A stretch of DNA of 64,000 bases from Sulfurospirillum barnesii SES-3 (GCF_000265295.1 NC_018002.1:558001-622000), one strand, 5' to 3'. Shown: positions 1 to 10,295, counted from the first letter of the stretch. Notes: generated by a model from the letters alone, not told the origin. Numbers and translations: made by a program.

Positions 1-1
1 G

Positions 2-139
2 CAAACCACTATTCGCTTTTCCGCCAGTGACCTAGCCGTACTCAAAGCAAAATCCAAAGAGCTAGGCATCGGGTATCAAAACCTCATTCAAGCCTTGGTG
101 CATAACTATGTGAAGGGTGATATTAAGTTGGAAGTGTGA
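2..139 (+). CDS. C-terminal part of a ribbon-helix-helix (CopG-type) antitoxin, cut by the window edge
   Basis: Reading frame 2 is open from the left edge to TGA at 137-139 and gives 45 residues. The pattern TTIRFSASDLAVLKAKSKE followed by LGIGYQNLIQALVHNYV matches the end of CopG-family antitoxins: a short DNA-binding strand, then two helices with the 'GI.YQ.LI..L.H.Y' signature. Such proteins neutralise a type II toxin and repress their own operon. The toxin would lie upstream, outside the window; nothing toxin-like follows. The call is from motif resemblance only. Confidence 0.6.
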   Translation, partial: QTTIRFSASDLAVLKAKSKELGIGYQNLIQALVHNYVKGDIKLEV

Positions 140-194
140 GGGTTTTAGCTTTACAAGTAAAAGTAAAAGTTTAGTCAACCCCTTTTTAATTACT

Positions 195-215
195 TTGATA
201 AATTCTTTGTATAAT
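195..215 (+). promoter_or_regulatory. Putative promoter of the AT-rich orphan gene
   Basis: A perfect TATAAT lies at 210-215 inside AT-rich DNA, 38 bases before the start codon at 253. No convincing -35 box sits at 17 bp; this is common for sigma-70 promoters in Campylobacterota. An AGGGA ribosome-binding site at 243-247 precedes the ATG. Confidence 0.4.
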
Positions 216-252
216 ATAGCTTGATAAAAAATAATTGAGTATAGGGACGTAA

Positions 253-924
253 ATGATTTATAATTATGACTTTGAATTCCAAAATGCTATAGAAAATACA
301 ATTAAAGTAGGGGTTAACATAGATAATTATGAACCAACTAATAAAAGATACTTTACCCAGAATATAGGAGATTTTTCAAATAAGATCATTTCAACATTGC
401 TTTGGCTTAAAGAAAAGAAAAAAATCAAAGGTCAACCAGAATTCATTCCTTTGTTAGGAGCAATAATAGGAAATTGTGGACCATTTCATAATTATATGAA
501 GCCAATTATAGAACAAGCCTTTAATTGTAAAAGTTTTTTAACGCTTGGTTATATTAAATTAACTTACAATGATATGGAAGAAACAACATATCACAAATTT
601 GAATTAACTGATATTGAAAGATCAATTAATTCAAATGGAATATTTTCGCATAATCATCATATTTGGTTAACTTTAGATTCTGGTGAAATTTTAGATATGA
701 CATTTTTAATGACCTATAAGAGTATCAATGATAAGAACTTTTATAAAACTGTTGTAAACGAAGGGATACCATTTGAATTTGTCACTAGGCATTATTCTGA
801 GCTTCCAAAAGGGATGGAGTATAAACCAATGTTTGTTGGAGACGAGGTTTTAAATAAAGCAGGTTATAATATTAAATCTTTAACTAATATAGTTGTGTGG
901 GATAGTTATCCCGAAAATATCTAG
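253..924 (+). CDS. AT-rich orphan protein, possible papain/transglutaminase-fold cysteine enzyme
   Basis: I do not recognise this 223-aa protein. It has no signal peptide and no clear membrane segment. Three features suggest a cysteine-hydrolase fold. C75 sits in GNCGPFHNY at the start of a predicted helix. H136 sits in HNHHIWLTL. D148 sits in GEILDMTF. This Cys ... His-x-Trp ... Asp order is what transglutaminase-like and other papain-fold enzymes show, but the assignment is inference. The gene is visibly richer in A+T than thiC next to it, it stands alone between a toxin-antitoxin remnant and thiC, and it carries no copy of the TTACATGTAA palindrome. All three suggest recent acquisition. 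Confidence 0.6.
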   Translation: MIYNYDFEFQNAIENTIKVGVNIDNYEPTNKRYFTQNIGDFSNKIISTLLWLKEKKKIKGQPEFIPLLGAIIGNCGPFHNYMKPIIEQAFNCKSFLTLGYIKLTYNDMEETTYHKFELTDIERSINSNGIFSHNHHIWLTLDSGEILDMTFLMTYKSINDKNFYKTVVNEGIPFEFVTRHYSELPKGMEYKPMFVGDEVLNKAGYNIKSLTNIVVWDSYPENI

Positions 925-948
925 TATTTGTTATTCGGCTGAGAAGAG

Positions 949-975
949 TTTAGCCCTTGAATTTCAAGGGCTAAA
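949..975. terminator. Bidirectional terminator hairpin between convergent genes
   Basis: An 11-bp stem TTTAGCCCTTG (949-959) pairs with CAAGGGCTAAA (965-975) around the loop AATTT. It lies between the ends of the orphan gene (plus) and thiC (minus), so it can serve both. The tracts that follow are only weakly T-rich. Confidence 0.7.
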
Positions 976-980
976 ACGTT

Positions 981-2852
<1,872 letters not shown>

Positions 2853-2865
2853 TTATCTCCTTATT

Positions 2866-2956
2866 TCCTACGCTGGCATTACCCAGATCAGGTTCGTGAA
2901 GCCACATTAATGGACTTCTTGGGGTATTATCTCAGCCATACGTTCGGCACCCCCAC
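2866..2956 (-). promoter_or_regulatory. TPP riboswitch (THI element) in the thiC leader
   Basis: Read on the minus strand the leader contains the conserved blocks in order: GGGGGTGCC, GGCTGAGATAATACCC, then GAACCTGATCTGGGTAATG and CCAGCGTAGG, ending just before the thiC ribosome-binding site. These are the pyrimidine- and pyrophosphate-sensing helices of the TPP aptamer. Its end is so close to the ribosome-binding site (about 6 bases) that control of translation initiation is the likely mechanism. Confidence 0.95.
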
Positions 2957-2981
2957 AGACAATGGTAAACAATTGAGAGAG

Positions 2982-2987
2982 ATTATA
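2982..2987 (-). promoter_or_regulatory. Likely -10 box of the thiC promoter
   Basis: The minus strand reads TATAAT here, about 25-30 bases upstream of the first riboswitch helix. No clear -35 box is seen. Confidence 0.5.
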
Positions 2988-3081
2988 CAACACTACACAA
3001 AGAGCTTACTTAAGAAAAAGGGTTGTCCTTAAAAAAATAAGTAATCCTTTAAAAAGCGTTTACATTCTTTACATGTAAGAA

Positions 3082-3498
3082 TTAGCGGGCGATAATAAAG
3101 GTGCTGTCTTTAACTTGAAAGTGATGTCTATCACTTAGGGGGATAGGAAAAGGGGCGCACACATTGCCCATAAATTCAGGAACACTAAGGTGGTATGTAT
3201 TTTCAGGGTATTTCTCTTCCAATAGTACTTTGGCAGAGCCGATGATTTGATTGGCAATTTCTTTGAGTAAATCGTCCAAATCATTTTCACTCAGGTTTTC
3301 TTCAAAAAGCAGGTTAAAGGCAATTTCATCTAAGACCTTTTTTTCAAAAAAGAGATACCACGTGTGTTCACATCCATTTTCGAGTAAGGCAATGGCTGAG
3401 CCATAAAAGTACTCTCCCAACGTTTCAATTTTCTGAGGAATTTCACACAAAATCGTCTCACAAAAATGGTGTGTTGCTTCAATCACAGCTTCTTTCAT
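3082..3498 (-). CDS. CheX-like chemotaxis phosphatase-domain protein
   Basis: 138-aa single-domain protein. The segment LLKEIANQIIGSAKVLLEE (E80, N83, G87) matches the E..N...G helix that forms the CheY-P dephosphorylation site of CheC/CheX/FliY proteins. CheC has two such helices; only one is visible here, as in CheX. It probably removes phosphate from CheY or acts as a related adaptor. It stands alone, transcribed away from the amino-acid permease, and has no chemotaxis neighbours. One palindrome copy (3069-3078) lies just after its stop codon and another (3579-3588) lies upstream. Confidence 0.7.
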   Translation of the reverse strand: MKEAVIEATHHFCETILCEIPQKIETLGEYFYGSAIALLENGCEHTWYLFFEKKVLDEIAFNLLFEENLSENDLDDLLKEIANQIIGSAKVLLEEKYPENTYHLSVPEFMGNVCAPFPIPLSDRHHFQVKDSTFIIAR

Positions 3499-3607
3499 GT
3501 TTTCCCTTTAATGAAGATACGTCTAGGCATTATAAGCCAATTTTTTTAAATTGTAGATTACACAGTGTTTTAGATGCTTTACATGTAAAGATTTTTTTGA
3601 AAAAAGA

Positions 3608-3613
3608 TACAAT
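3608..3613 (+). promoter_or_regulatory. Likely -10 box of the amino-acid permease gene
   Basis: TACAAT at 3608-3613, 33-38 bases before the start, in an AT-rich stretch that begins with a TTTACATGTAAA palindrome at 3578-3589. The palindrome therefore occupies the -35 region. Confidence 0.4.
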
Positions 3614-3645
3614 AATGCTTTGATTTTTACGAATGAAGGAATGTG

Positions 3646-4983
3646 ATGCACAAACATAAGCTTTCAAGAGGCTTACAAAATAGGCATGTACAATTAATTG
3701 CCTTAGGTGGAGCGATTGGAACGGGTCTTTTTTTAGGAGTTTCAACCACCGTTCAACTAACAGGTCCTGCGGTACTTTTAGGGTATGCACTGGGTGGATT
3801 TATTGCGTTTATGATTATGAGACAACTGGGTGAAATGGTTGTTGAAGAGCCTGTGGCTGGCTCATTTAGTCACTTTGCGAACAAATACTGGCACCCGTTT
3901 GCGGGTTTTGCCTCAGGATGGAACTACTGGATTTTGTATGTTTTAGTGGGTATGGCAGAACTCACCGCCATTGGTACCTTTGTCCATTTTTGGTTGCCAC
4001 AGATTCCTGTGTGGGTTTCAGCGGCATTTTTCTTTGTGTTGGTCAACCTTGTCAATTTGGTGAATGTTCGCATTTACGGCGAGTTTGAGTTTTGGTTCTC
4101 TATTATTAAAGTGGTGGCGATTGTTGCGATGATTGCTTTTGGAAGTTACTTACTCATCAGTGGAAACGGTGGAGAGAGTGCGAAAATTAGCAATCTTTGG
4201 GCGCTTGAGGGTGGTTTTTTCCCACACGGGCTTCAAGGCTTTTTAATGGCGATGGTGTTCATTATGTTCTCTTTTGGTGGCTTAGAATTGATTGGTATCG
4301 CAGCTGCTGAGACGGATGATCCCAGTCATACCATTCCCATGGCGACCAATCAAGTGATTTATCGTATTTTGATTTTTTACATTGGAGCATTGGCGATTTT
4401 GCTCTCCTTAATGCCATGGATGAACATGACCAAAGATGTCACCCCTTTTGTGATGGTGTTTAAAGTGATTGACCAAAATATTATTGCACATGTGCTTAAT
4501 GCCATTGTCTTAACCGCAGCGCTTTCGGTGTATAACAGCGGAGTTTACTCCAACTCTCGTATGCTTTTTGGTTTGGCGATGCAAGGCAATGCGCCGAAAA
4601 AGTTGATGAAACTAAACTCCAAAGGTGTGCCTGTCAATGCGGTACTTTTCTCTGCGCTCATTACAGGAACGTGTGTCGTGCTCAACTATTTTATGCCTCA
4701 AGATGCCTTTAAATTTTTAATGGCGCTCGTGGTTTCTGCTTTGGTGGTGAATTGGTTTATGATTAGTTTTGCGCACCTTAAATTTCGCTACGCTATGATG
4801 AAAAAGCACATTGAGCCAAAATTTAAAGCCTTTTGGTTTCCTTTTGGCAACATTTTATGTTTGGCGTTTTTTGTGATGATTTTGGGCATTATGCTTTTTA
4901 TTGAGGGGATTAGCACCTCAGTTTATCTTATTCCGATTTGGTTGGGAGTCCTTGCCATCGGTTATAAACTCTCTCGCAAATAA
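3646..4983 (+). CDS. Amino-acid permease of the APC superfamily (AAT family)
   Basis: Inner-membrane carrier of about 445 aa with some twelve hydrophobic segments. The start 'LSRGLQNRHVQLIALGGAIG' followed by GTGLFLG and 'AGSFSHFANKYWHPFAGFASGW' is typical of the AroP/PheP/AnsP-type proton symporters. The exact substrate cannot be read from the sequence. GTG at 3643 and ATG at 3646 are both possible; AAGGA at 3636-3640 favours the ATG. The gene is monocistronic, and two palindromes follow it at 4995-5021. Confidence 0.85.
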   Translation: MHKHKLSRGLQNRHVQLIALGGAIGTGLFLGVSTTVQLTGPAVLLGYALGGFIAFMIMRQLGEMVVEEPVAGSFSHFANKYWHPFAGFASGWNYWILYVLVGMAELTAIGTFVHFWLPQIPVWVSAAFFFVLVNLVNLVNVRIYGEFEFWFSIIKVVAIVAMIAFGSYLLISGNGGESAKISNLWALEGGFFPHGLQGFLMAMVFIMFSFGGLELIGIAAAETDDPSHTIPMATNQVIYRILIFYIGALAILLSLMPWMNMTKDVTPFVMVFKVIDQNIIAHVLNAIVLTAALSVYNSGVYSNSRMLFGLAMQGNAPKKLMKLNSKGVPVNAVLFSALITGTCVVLNYFMPQDAFKFLMALVVSALVVNWFMISFAHLKFRYAMMKKHIEPKFKAFWFPFGNILCLAFFVMILGIMLFIEGISTSVYLIPIWLGVLAIGYKLSRK

Positions 4984-4994
4984 ACTTTAAATCT

Positions 4995-5021
4995 TTACAT
5001 GTAAAAAGCCTTTACATGTAA
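4995..5021. repeat. Tandem pair of TTACATGTAA palindromes
   Basis: Two exact copies (4995-5004 and 5012-5021) stand 7 bp apart between the permease and the TauE-type gene. Because each is self-complementary, transcripts could pair the two copies as a 12-bp stem (TTTACATGTAAA) around the 5-base loop AAGCC. There is no T-tract after it, so it is not a standard terminator. Confidence 0.85.
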
Positions 5022-5074
5022 AGATAACCATTTATTAAGAGCGCTTGAAGTAGAATCAGACATCTTAAAGTAAA

Positions 5075-5833
5075 GTGAAAATGATGTTAACAATACTGGC
5101 TTTTTTTGGTCTTTTGGTAGGTTTTTCCTCAGGCTTTTTTGGCATTGGTGGCGGTACCATTTTAGTTCCGACCCTGATTTATTTTGGCTATGATATTAAA
5201 ACGGCGATTGGTATCTCCGTCATGCAGATGATTTTTAGCTCCATGTTTGGCTCTTACCATAACTATAAAGCAGGCGTATTACAACTCAATAGTGGTATTT
5301 TTTTAGGGTTTGGCGCTCTTTTTGGTGCGGGGCTTAGTGGTGTTATTGTCGATACTTTATCCTCCTTATCGTTGTTAATCCTCTTTGCTTCTGTGTTAGT
5401 ACTTTCTATTTACAAATTTTTTACCGCACCGCTTATGCCTAAGTGTGAACCTAATGAGTCCAAAATCGTGCTGTTTGGTGTTGGTTTTGTGATTGGTGCG
5501 ATTGCGATTAGTACAGGAACAGGAGGCGCTGTCTTTCTAACGCCTGTGTTGGTTGGTTTTTTAAATTGGGATATTAAAAAAGCTGTGGGAACCACACTCT
5601 TTTTTATTATTTTTGGCTCTATTTCTGGCTTTATTAGCCTTGCTACCCATGGGCATGTGGATTATAATGTAGGTGTAGCCGTGGGTATTGGCTCACTCAT
5701 TGGTGTCTATTTTGGGGTGAAATTATCCCATCGTATTGAAAAGAAGGTACAAAAAAGAGCCCTTTTGATCTTATACGTCGTTATGTTGGTTTTAACCCTC
5801 AATAAAATTTTAAGTGAGATGAACATTCTATGA
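5075..5833 (+). CDS. TauE/SafE family sulfite (organosulfur anion) exporter-like protein
   Basis: 252-aa membrane protein with about eight hydrophobic segments and two repeats of the family motif: SSGFFGIGGGTILVPTL near the N-terminus and ISTGTGGAVFLTPVLVG in the middle. TauE/SafE (formerly DUF81) proteins export sulfite or sulfonates; the actual substrate here is unknown. The start is GTG at 5075 or the ATG at 5081; no strong ribosome-binding site decides it. It overlaps uvrA by 4 bp (ATGA), so the two are probably cotranscribed. Confidence 0.85.
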   Translation: MKMMLTILAFFGLLVGFSSGFFGIGGGTILVPTLIYFGYDIKTAIGISVMQMIFSSMFGSYHNYKAGVLQLNSGIFLGFGALFGAGLSGVIVDTLSSLSLLILFASVLVLSIYKFFTAPLMPKCEPNESKIVLFGVGFVIGAIAISTGTGGAVFLTPVLVGFLNWDIKKAVGTTLFFIIFGSISGFISLATHGHVDYNVGVAVGIGSLIGVYFGVKLSHRIEKKVQKRALLILYVVMLVLTLNKILSEMNIL

Positions 5834-8646
5834 TAAAAATTTACGGTGCAAAAGAGAACAATCTTAAAAATATTAACCTTGAAATTCCCAAAAATAAACT
5901 GGTCGTTTTTACGGGGCTGAGTGGAAGTGGTAAGAGTACTTTAGCGTTTGATACCCTCTATGCGGAGGGACAACGCCGTTACATTGAATCGCTCTCCTCG
6001 TACGCAAGGCAGTTTTTAGACAGAGTGGGTAAGCCTGATGTGGAGAAAATTGAAGGGCTCACCCCTGCTATTGCCATTGACCAAAAAACGACCAGTAAAA
6101 ACCCTCGCTCAACCGTGGGGACAATTACAGAAATTTATGATTATATGCGTTTATTGTTTGCACGGGTGGGAAAACAGCACTGCCATTTGTGTGGTAAAGA
6201 GATTTCACAGATGTCTGTGGCAGATATTATTGAACAGGTTTTAAAACTTCCCCCTGAGACGAAACTCTCCATTTTAGCGCCTTTGGTGCGTGAAAAGAAG
6301 GGCAGTTTTGCTGATATGATAGAAGCTTTGCGTCATAAAGGGTATGTCAGAGCGCAAATTGATGGCGTGATGGTGCGTTTGGATGAGGAGATAGAGCTTT
6401 CAAAAACGAAAAAGCATACCATTAAAGTCATTATTGACCGTGTGGTGATTCGTGAAGAGAACAAAGAGCGTATTGCTACAGACATTGAAAAAGCGCTTTT
6501 GGAGAGTTATGGTGAGGTGGAGCTTGATATTGCCAACGCTGAAGAAGTAGGGCTTCCAACATCGCACATTCATTACAGTGAACATTTGGCATGTTTTGAT
6601 TGTAAGATTAGTTTTGAACCCTTAGAGCCTCTCTCTTTTTCATTTAACTCCCCCAAAGGGGCGTGCGGTGTGTGCGATGGTTTGGGCATTCGCTATACGC
6701 TTGATTTAAAGAAAATCATCAATGAAAATGTGAGCATTCAAGAGGGTGCCATCAAGATTTTTTATGGTTTTAATAAAAGTTTTTATGCCAAATTTTTAGA
6801 AGCCTACTGTGAGGCTGCTGGTATTAATACCCGTATTCCTTATGAAGAACTCGAAGAGCATCAACAGCGTGCTATTTTGCATGGCGGGGTGGAAGAAGCG
6901 ACCTTCTTTTGGAAAAAACATAAACTCACTCGCAAATGGGAAGGGGTCATCAAAATCGCTTATGACATGCTCAAAGATGAAAAAGAGTTGGGCGAGTACA
7001 TGAGTGAAAAGGTGTGCGATACCTGTGGCGGATACCGCTTAAAAGCGGAGAGTTTAGCGGTGAGAGTGGCGGGGAAAAACATTGCGGATATTTTAGAGAT
7101 GCCTATTGATAAATGTTTGGAATTTTTCAAAAACGATGAGAATTTTGCCTATATGAAAGCCCAACATAGGATGATTTCAGAGCCCATTTTAAAAGAGATA
7201 CGTGAACGCCTTTTCTTTTTATTTGATGTGGGGCTTGGCTATATTAGTCTAGGACGGGATGCGAGAACGATTAGCGGTGGTGAGGCGCAACGTATTCGCA
7301 TTGCATCACAAATTGGCAGTGGCTTAACAGGGGTGATGTATGTTTTGGATGAGCCGAGCATTGGATTGCATGAGAGAGATACGCTTAAACTCATTCGTAC
7401 CCTGCGAAATTTACAAAAAAAAGGCAACTCGGTTATTGTGGTAGAACACGACAAAGAGACCATACAAAGCGCTGATTTTATTGTGGATATTGGACCTGGG
7501 GCGGGTAAGTTTGGAGGGGAAATTGTTTTTAAAGGAAACAAAGAGGAGCTTTTAAAAAGCAGTACGCTGACCGCACAGTATCTGAATGGCACAAAGATTA
7601 TTAATTACCGAGAAAATAGGGCTCAAGAGCGTTGGATTGAGCTCAATCATGTCACGATTAACAACATTCAAAACCTTGATGTTAAAATCCCCTTAGGTAA
7701 TTTAGTAGCCATTACGGGTGTGAGTGGCAGCGGAAAGAGCTCACTTATTTTGCAAACTTTACTTCCTGTGGCAAAAGAGTATCTCAACCGTGCTAAAAAG
7801 GTGAACAAAGTAGCAGGTGTGGAGTGCATCGGGCTTGAGCAACTCGATAAAGTCATTTATCTTGATCAAAGTCCTATTGGAAGAACCCCACGCTCCAATC
7901 CTGCGACGTATACAGGTGTGATGGATGAGATTCGAGCACTGTTTGCGAAAACCAAAGAGGCGCAAATACGTGGATACAGTGTTGGACGCTTTTCATTTAA
8001 CGTGAAGGGTGGACGCTGTGAGAAGTGTCAAGGCGATGGCGAAATAAAAATAGAGATGCACTTCTTGCCTGACATTATGGTGAAATGCGATAGCTGCAAA
8101 GGGCACCGTTACAACGCACAAACGCTGGAGATTAAATACAAAGGCAAATCCATTTCAGATGTGCTTAGTATGAGCGTAGATGAAGCCTTTGAATTTTTTA
8201 AAGCCATTCCTAAAATTCATCAAAAAGTGCAAACCTTAGTTGATGTCGGGTTGGGCTACATCACATTGGGGCAAAATGCGGTGACACTAAGTGGCGGTGA
8301 GGCACAGCGTATTAAGCTGGCTAAGGAGCTTAGTAAAAAAGATACGGGCAATACACTCTATGTTTTAGATGAGCCAACCACAGGGTTACACTTTGCTGAC
8401 GTGGATAGACTGGTCAAAGTGTTACATCATCTCACAGATATGGGCAATTCGGTTTTAGTCATTGAGCATAATATGGATGTCATCAAAAATGCTGATTATT
8501 TGATTGATATGGGACCTGAGGGTGGAAGCTATGGTGGTCGTATAATAGCGATAGGAACGCCCTTAGAAGTGGCTTCTGGTGCTGAAAAATCAGGCAGTTA
8601 TACGGGCAAATTTTTAGCTTTAGAATTAGAAAGTGAGAAAAAATAG
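5830..8646 (+). CDS. uvrA: Excinuclease ABC subunit A
   Basis: DNA damage-recognition ATPase of nucleotide excision repair; acts with UvrB and with UvrC, which is also in this window. The 938 aa show two ABC modules, with Walker A motifs GLSGSGKST at 29-37 and GVSGSGKSS near 630. Both signature motifs (ISGGEAQRI and LSGGEAQRI) and both Walker B segments (YVLDEPSIGLH, YVLDEPTTGLH) are present. The zinc modules CFDCK...CGVC and CEKCQGDG...CDSCKG are intact. Length is normal. No palindrome copy occurs in its 2.8 kb. Confidence 0.98.
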   Translation: MIKIYGAKENNLKNINLEIPKNKLVVFTGLSGSGKSTLAFDTLYAEGQRRYIESLSSYARQFLDRVGKPDVEKIEGLTPAIAIDQKTTSKNPRSTVGTITEIYDYMRLLFARVGKQHCHLCGKEISQMSVADIIEQVLKLPPETKLSILAPLVREKKGSFADMIEALRHKGYVRAQIDGVMVRLDEEIELSKTKKHTIKVIIDRVVIREENKERIATDIEKALLESYGEVELDIANAEEVGLPTSHIHYSEHLACFDCKISFEPLEPLSFSFNSPKGACGVCDGLGIRYTLDLKKIINENVSIQEGAIKIFYGFNKSFYAKFLEAYCEAAGINTRIPYEELEEHQQRAILHGGVEEATFFWKKHKLTRKWEGVIKIAYDMLKDEKELGEYMSEKVCDTCGGYRLKAESLAVRVAGKNIADILEMPIDKCLEFFKNDENFAYMKAQHRMISEPILKEIRERLFFLFDVGLGYISLGRDARTISGGEAQRIRIASQIGSGLTGVMYVLDEPSIGLHERDTLKLIRTLRNLQKKGNSVIVVEHDKETIQSADFIVDIGPGAGKFGGEIVFKGNKEELLKSSTLTAQYLNGTKIINYRENRAQERWIELNHVTINNIQNLDVKIPLGNLVAITGVSGSGKSSLILQTLLPVAKEYLNRAKKVNKVAGVECIGLEQLDKVIYLDQSPIGRTPRSNPATYTGVMDEIRALFAKTKEAQIRGYSVGRFSFNVKGGRCEKCQGDGEIKIEMHFLPDIMVKCDSCKGHRYNAQTLEIKYKGKSISDVLSMSVDEAFEFFKAIPKIHQKVQTLVDVGLGYITLGQNAVTLSGGEAQRIKLAKELSKKDTGNTLYVLDEPTTGLHFADVDRLVKVLHHLTDMGNSVLVIEHNMDVIKNADYLIDMGPEGGSYGGRIIAIGTPLEVASGAEKSGSYTGKFLALELESEKK

Positions 8647-8701
8647 CCCTTTTTGTTCCTTTTGGTAACAGTTGTTTTCTTAAATAAACCTATAAAATGC
8701 C

Positions 8702-8711
8702 TTACATGTAA
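8702..8711. repeat. TTACATGTAA palindrome upstream of dctA
   Basis: Exact copy in the uvrA-dctA gap, about 30 bp before a TATAAT, so it lies in the position of a -35 or upstream regulatory element. Confidence 0.85.
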
Positions 8712-8740
8712 AGGAACATAAGTTAGACATAACTTTTCAT

Positions 8741-8746
8741 TATAAT
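8741..8746 (+). promoter_or_regulatory. Likely -10 box of the dctA-type gene
   Basis: Perfect TATAAT, 33 bp upstream of the TTG start at 8779 and downstream of a palindrome copy. Confidence 0.5.
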
Positions 8747-8778
8747 CCATCCTTTATCAGAATAAAAAGGATTGGGTT

Positions 8779-10092
8779 TTGGCACATAAGAAAAAAAGAG
8801 ATTGGAAGAGTTATACGCTTAAGAGTTTAGCGTTTTGGGTTGTGGTTGCCATTATTGCAGGTATTGTCTTAGGGAGTGTTAGTCCAGAATTGGGTGTGCA
8901 GACAAAACCTGGAATTGATTGGTTTATTCAAATTTTAAAATGGTTGGTAGGCCCGATTATTTTCTTAACGATTATCTCAGGTATTGTGGGACTGGAGAGT
9001 TTAAAAGAAGTTGGAACGATTGGGTTTAAGGCTTTTATCTATTTTGAAGTGGTGAGTACGTTTGCCTTAGCCATTGGTGTTATTTTTGGAAATGTGTTAG
9101 GTGCTGGCAATGGCATGAATCTCTCCGCAGATTCGCTGGATCCTGAGAGTGTCTCAAAATTTACGCAAAATACGCAAGAAGTGGGTTCGGCGTGGTCAAT
9201 TTTAAAAAGTGCGATTCCGCATGACCCCATCACGCCATTTATTAATGGCAACACGTTACAAGTCTTAGTGATGGCACTCACATTGGCTATTTTGATTTCT
9301 GCGTTTGGTGGAAAATACAAAGAGGCGATTTTACGTCCGCTTGAGCAAACACAAAACTTTTTCTTTAAAATTTTAACGATTTTAATGTGGTTAAGCCCCA
9401 TTGCTAGCTTTAGTGCGATGGCGTTTCTCATTGGTAAATTTGGTGTGGCTTCGCTAATTAACATGGCAAGTTTACTGGGTGTTATGTTTGTCTCAGTTCT
9501 TGCTTTTATTTTTGGTGTTTTGGGCATCATTATGGCGATTTTTAAAATTAATATTTTTAAATTTATGCGTTTTATTTCTAAAGAAGTTCTTATCGTTTTT
9601 GCTACCTCTTCAAGTGAGTCAGCACTCGCCCCTCTTATGAAACGATTGGAGGCTGCAGGTGTAAGCCGTGGTACAACAGGACTGGTGATTCCAACAGGGT
9701 ATTCGTTTAATCTGGATTGTACGAACATTTACCTCTCACTTTCGATTATTTTTATTTCACAAGCGTTTAATATTCCACTCACCTTAGCAGAAGAGTTAAG
9801 CATTATTCTGATTCTTATGGTCACTTCCAAAGGGGCAGTAGGCGTGACAGGTTCAGGTTTTATTGTTCTAGCAGGTACTTTGTCGGCTATGGGTGGGTCC
9901 ATTCCTGTGGCAACCGTTTCGGTGCTTTTAGGGGTTGATAAATTTATGAGTGAAATGCGTGCTGTGGGTAACTTGTGCGGAAATGCGGTTGCGTGTGTGG
10001 TGGTTGCGGCATGGGATAAACAGATTGATATGAAAAAATTTAAACATGCCCTAAATCATCCTGAGAGTATTGAAGATGGGATTCCCTCATAG
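8779..10092 (+). CDS. dctA: DctA-type dicarboxylate:cation symporter
   Basis: Inner-membrane carrier of the DAACS family for fumarate, malate, succinate or related substrates. The 437-aa protein carries the re-entrant loop signature 'TSSSESALAPLMKRLE' and the following 'GLVIPTGYSFNLD' segment. The residue after NLD is Cys (NLDCT) where DctA usually has Gly, so specificity may differ. The start is TTG at 8779, supported by AAGGA at 8766-8770 and the lack of an upstream ATG in frame. It precedes the tctCBA genes but a 200-bp gap with an inverted repeat separates them. Confidence 0.85.
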   Translation: MAHKKKRDWKSYTLKSLAFWVVVAIIAGIVLGSVSPELGVQTKPGIDWFIQILKWLVGPIIFLTIISGIVGLESLKEVGTIGFKAFIYFEVVSTFALAIGVIFGNVLGAGNGMNLSADSLDPESVSKFTQNTQEVGSAWSILKSAIPHDPITPFINGNTLQVLVMALTLAILISAFGGKYKEAILRPLEQTQNFFFKILTILMWLSPIASFSAMAFLIGKFGVASLINMASLLGVMFVSVLAFIFGVLGIIMAIFKINIFKFMRFISKEVLIVFATSSSESALAPLMKRLEAAGVSRGTTGLVIPTGYSFNLDCTNIYLSLSIIFISQAFNIPLTLAEELSIILILMVTSKGAVGVTGSGFIVLAGTLSAMGGSIPVATVSVLLGVDKFMSEMRAVGNLCGNAVACVVVAAWDKQIDMKKFKHALNHPESIEDGIPS

Positions 10093-10216
10093 CCTTAAAG
10101 AGTGGTCATACACATTTTTTTGCTAAAGTGAGCCTTTTTTGTTACAGTTTTGCTCTTCTTGTGTAACAAAATGTAGCGGTGTTTCCTGTGAACACAATAG
10201 CCAAAATACTAAAAAA

Positions 10217-10247
10217 GCATCTAATTGGTTTTTTCTTGATTAGATGC
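10217..10247. promoter_or_regulatory. 9-bp inverted repeat in the tctC promoter region
   Basis: GCATCTAAT (10217-10225) and ATTAGATGC (10239-10247) flank a 13-base spacer. The element lies about 50-80 bp upstream of the tctC start, ahead of a possible -10 box TACGAT at 10260-10265. It is a candidate operator, for instance for the CitB-type regulator encoded at 13232-13918. It could also be an RNA hairpin, but there is no T-tract after the stem. Confidence 0.45.
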
Positions 10248-10295
10248 CAAAAAACGTGATACGATGTGCGCATATTAACTCAAAAAGGAGTCAAG

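Noticed and set aside
4995-5021. Tandem palindromes as a rho-independent terminator
   Set aside because: No T-tract follows the stem, the stem is A+T-rich, and single copies of the same sequence occur in many coding regions.
9039-9728. 229-codon open frame antisense to the dctA gene
   Set aside because: Composition follows the opposite strand's hydrophobic codons; no ribosome-binding site or homology features, and dctA is clearly real.
10130-10180. Possible terminator after the dctA-type gene
   Set aside because: GTTAC/GTAAC is only a 5-bp stem with a 17-base loop and the T-run precedes it.
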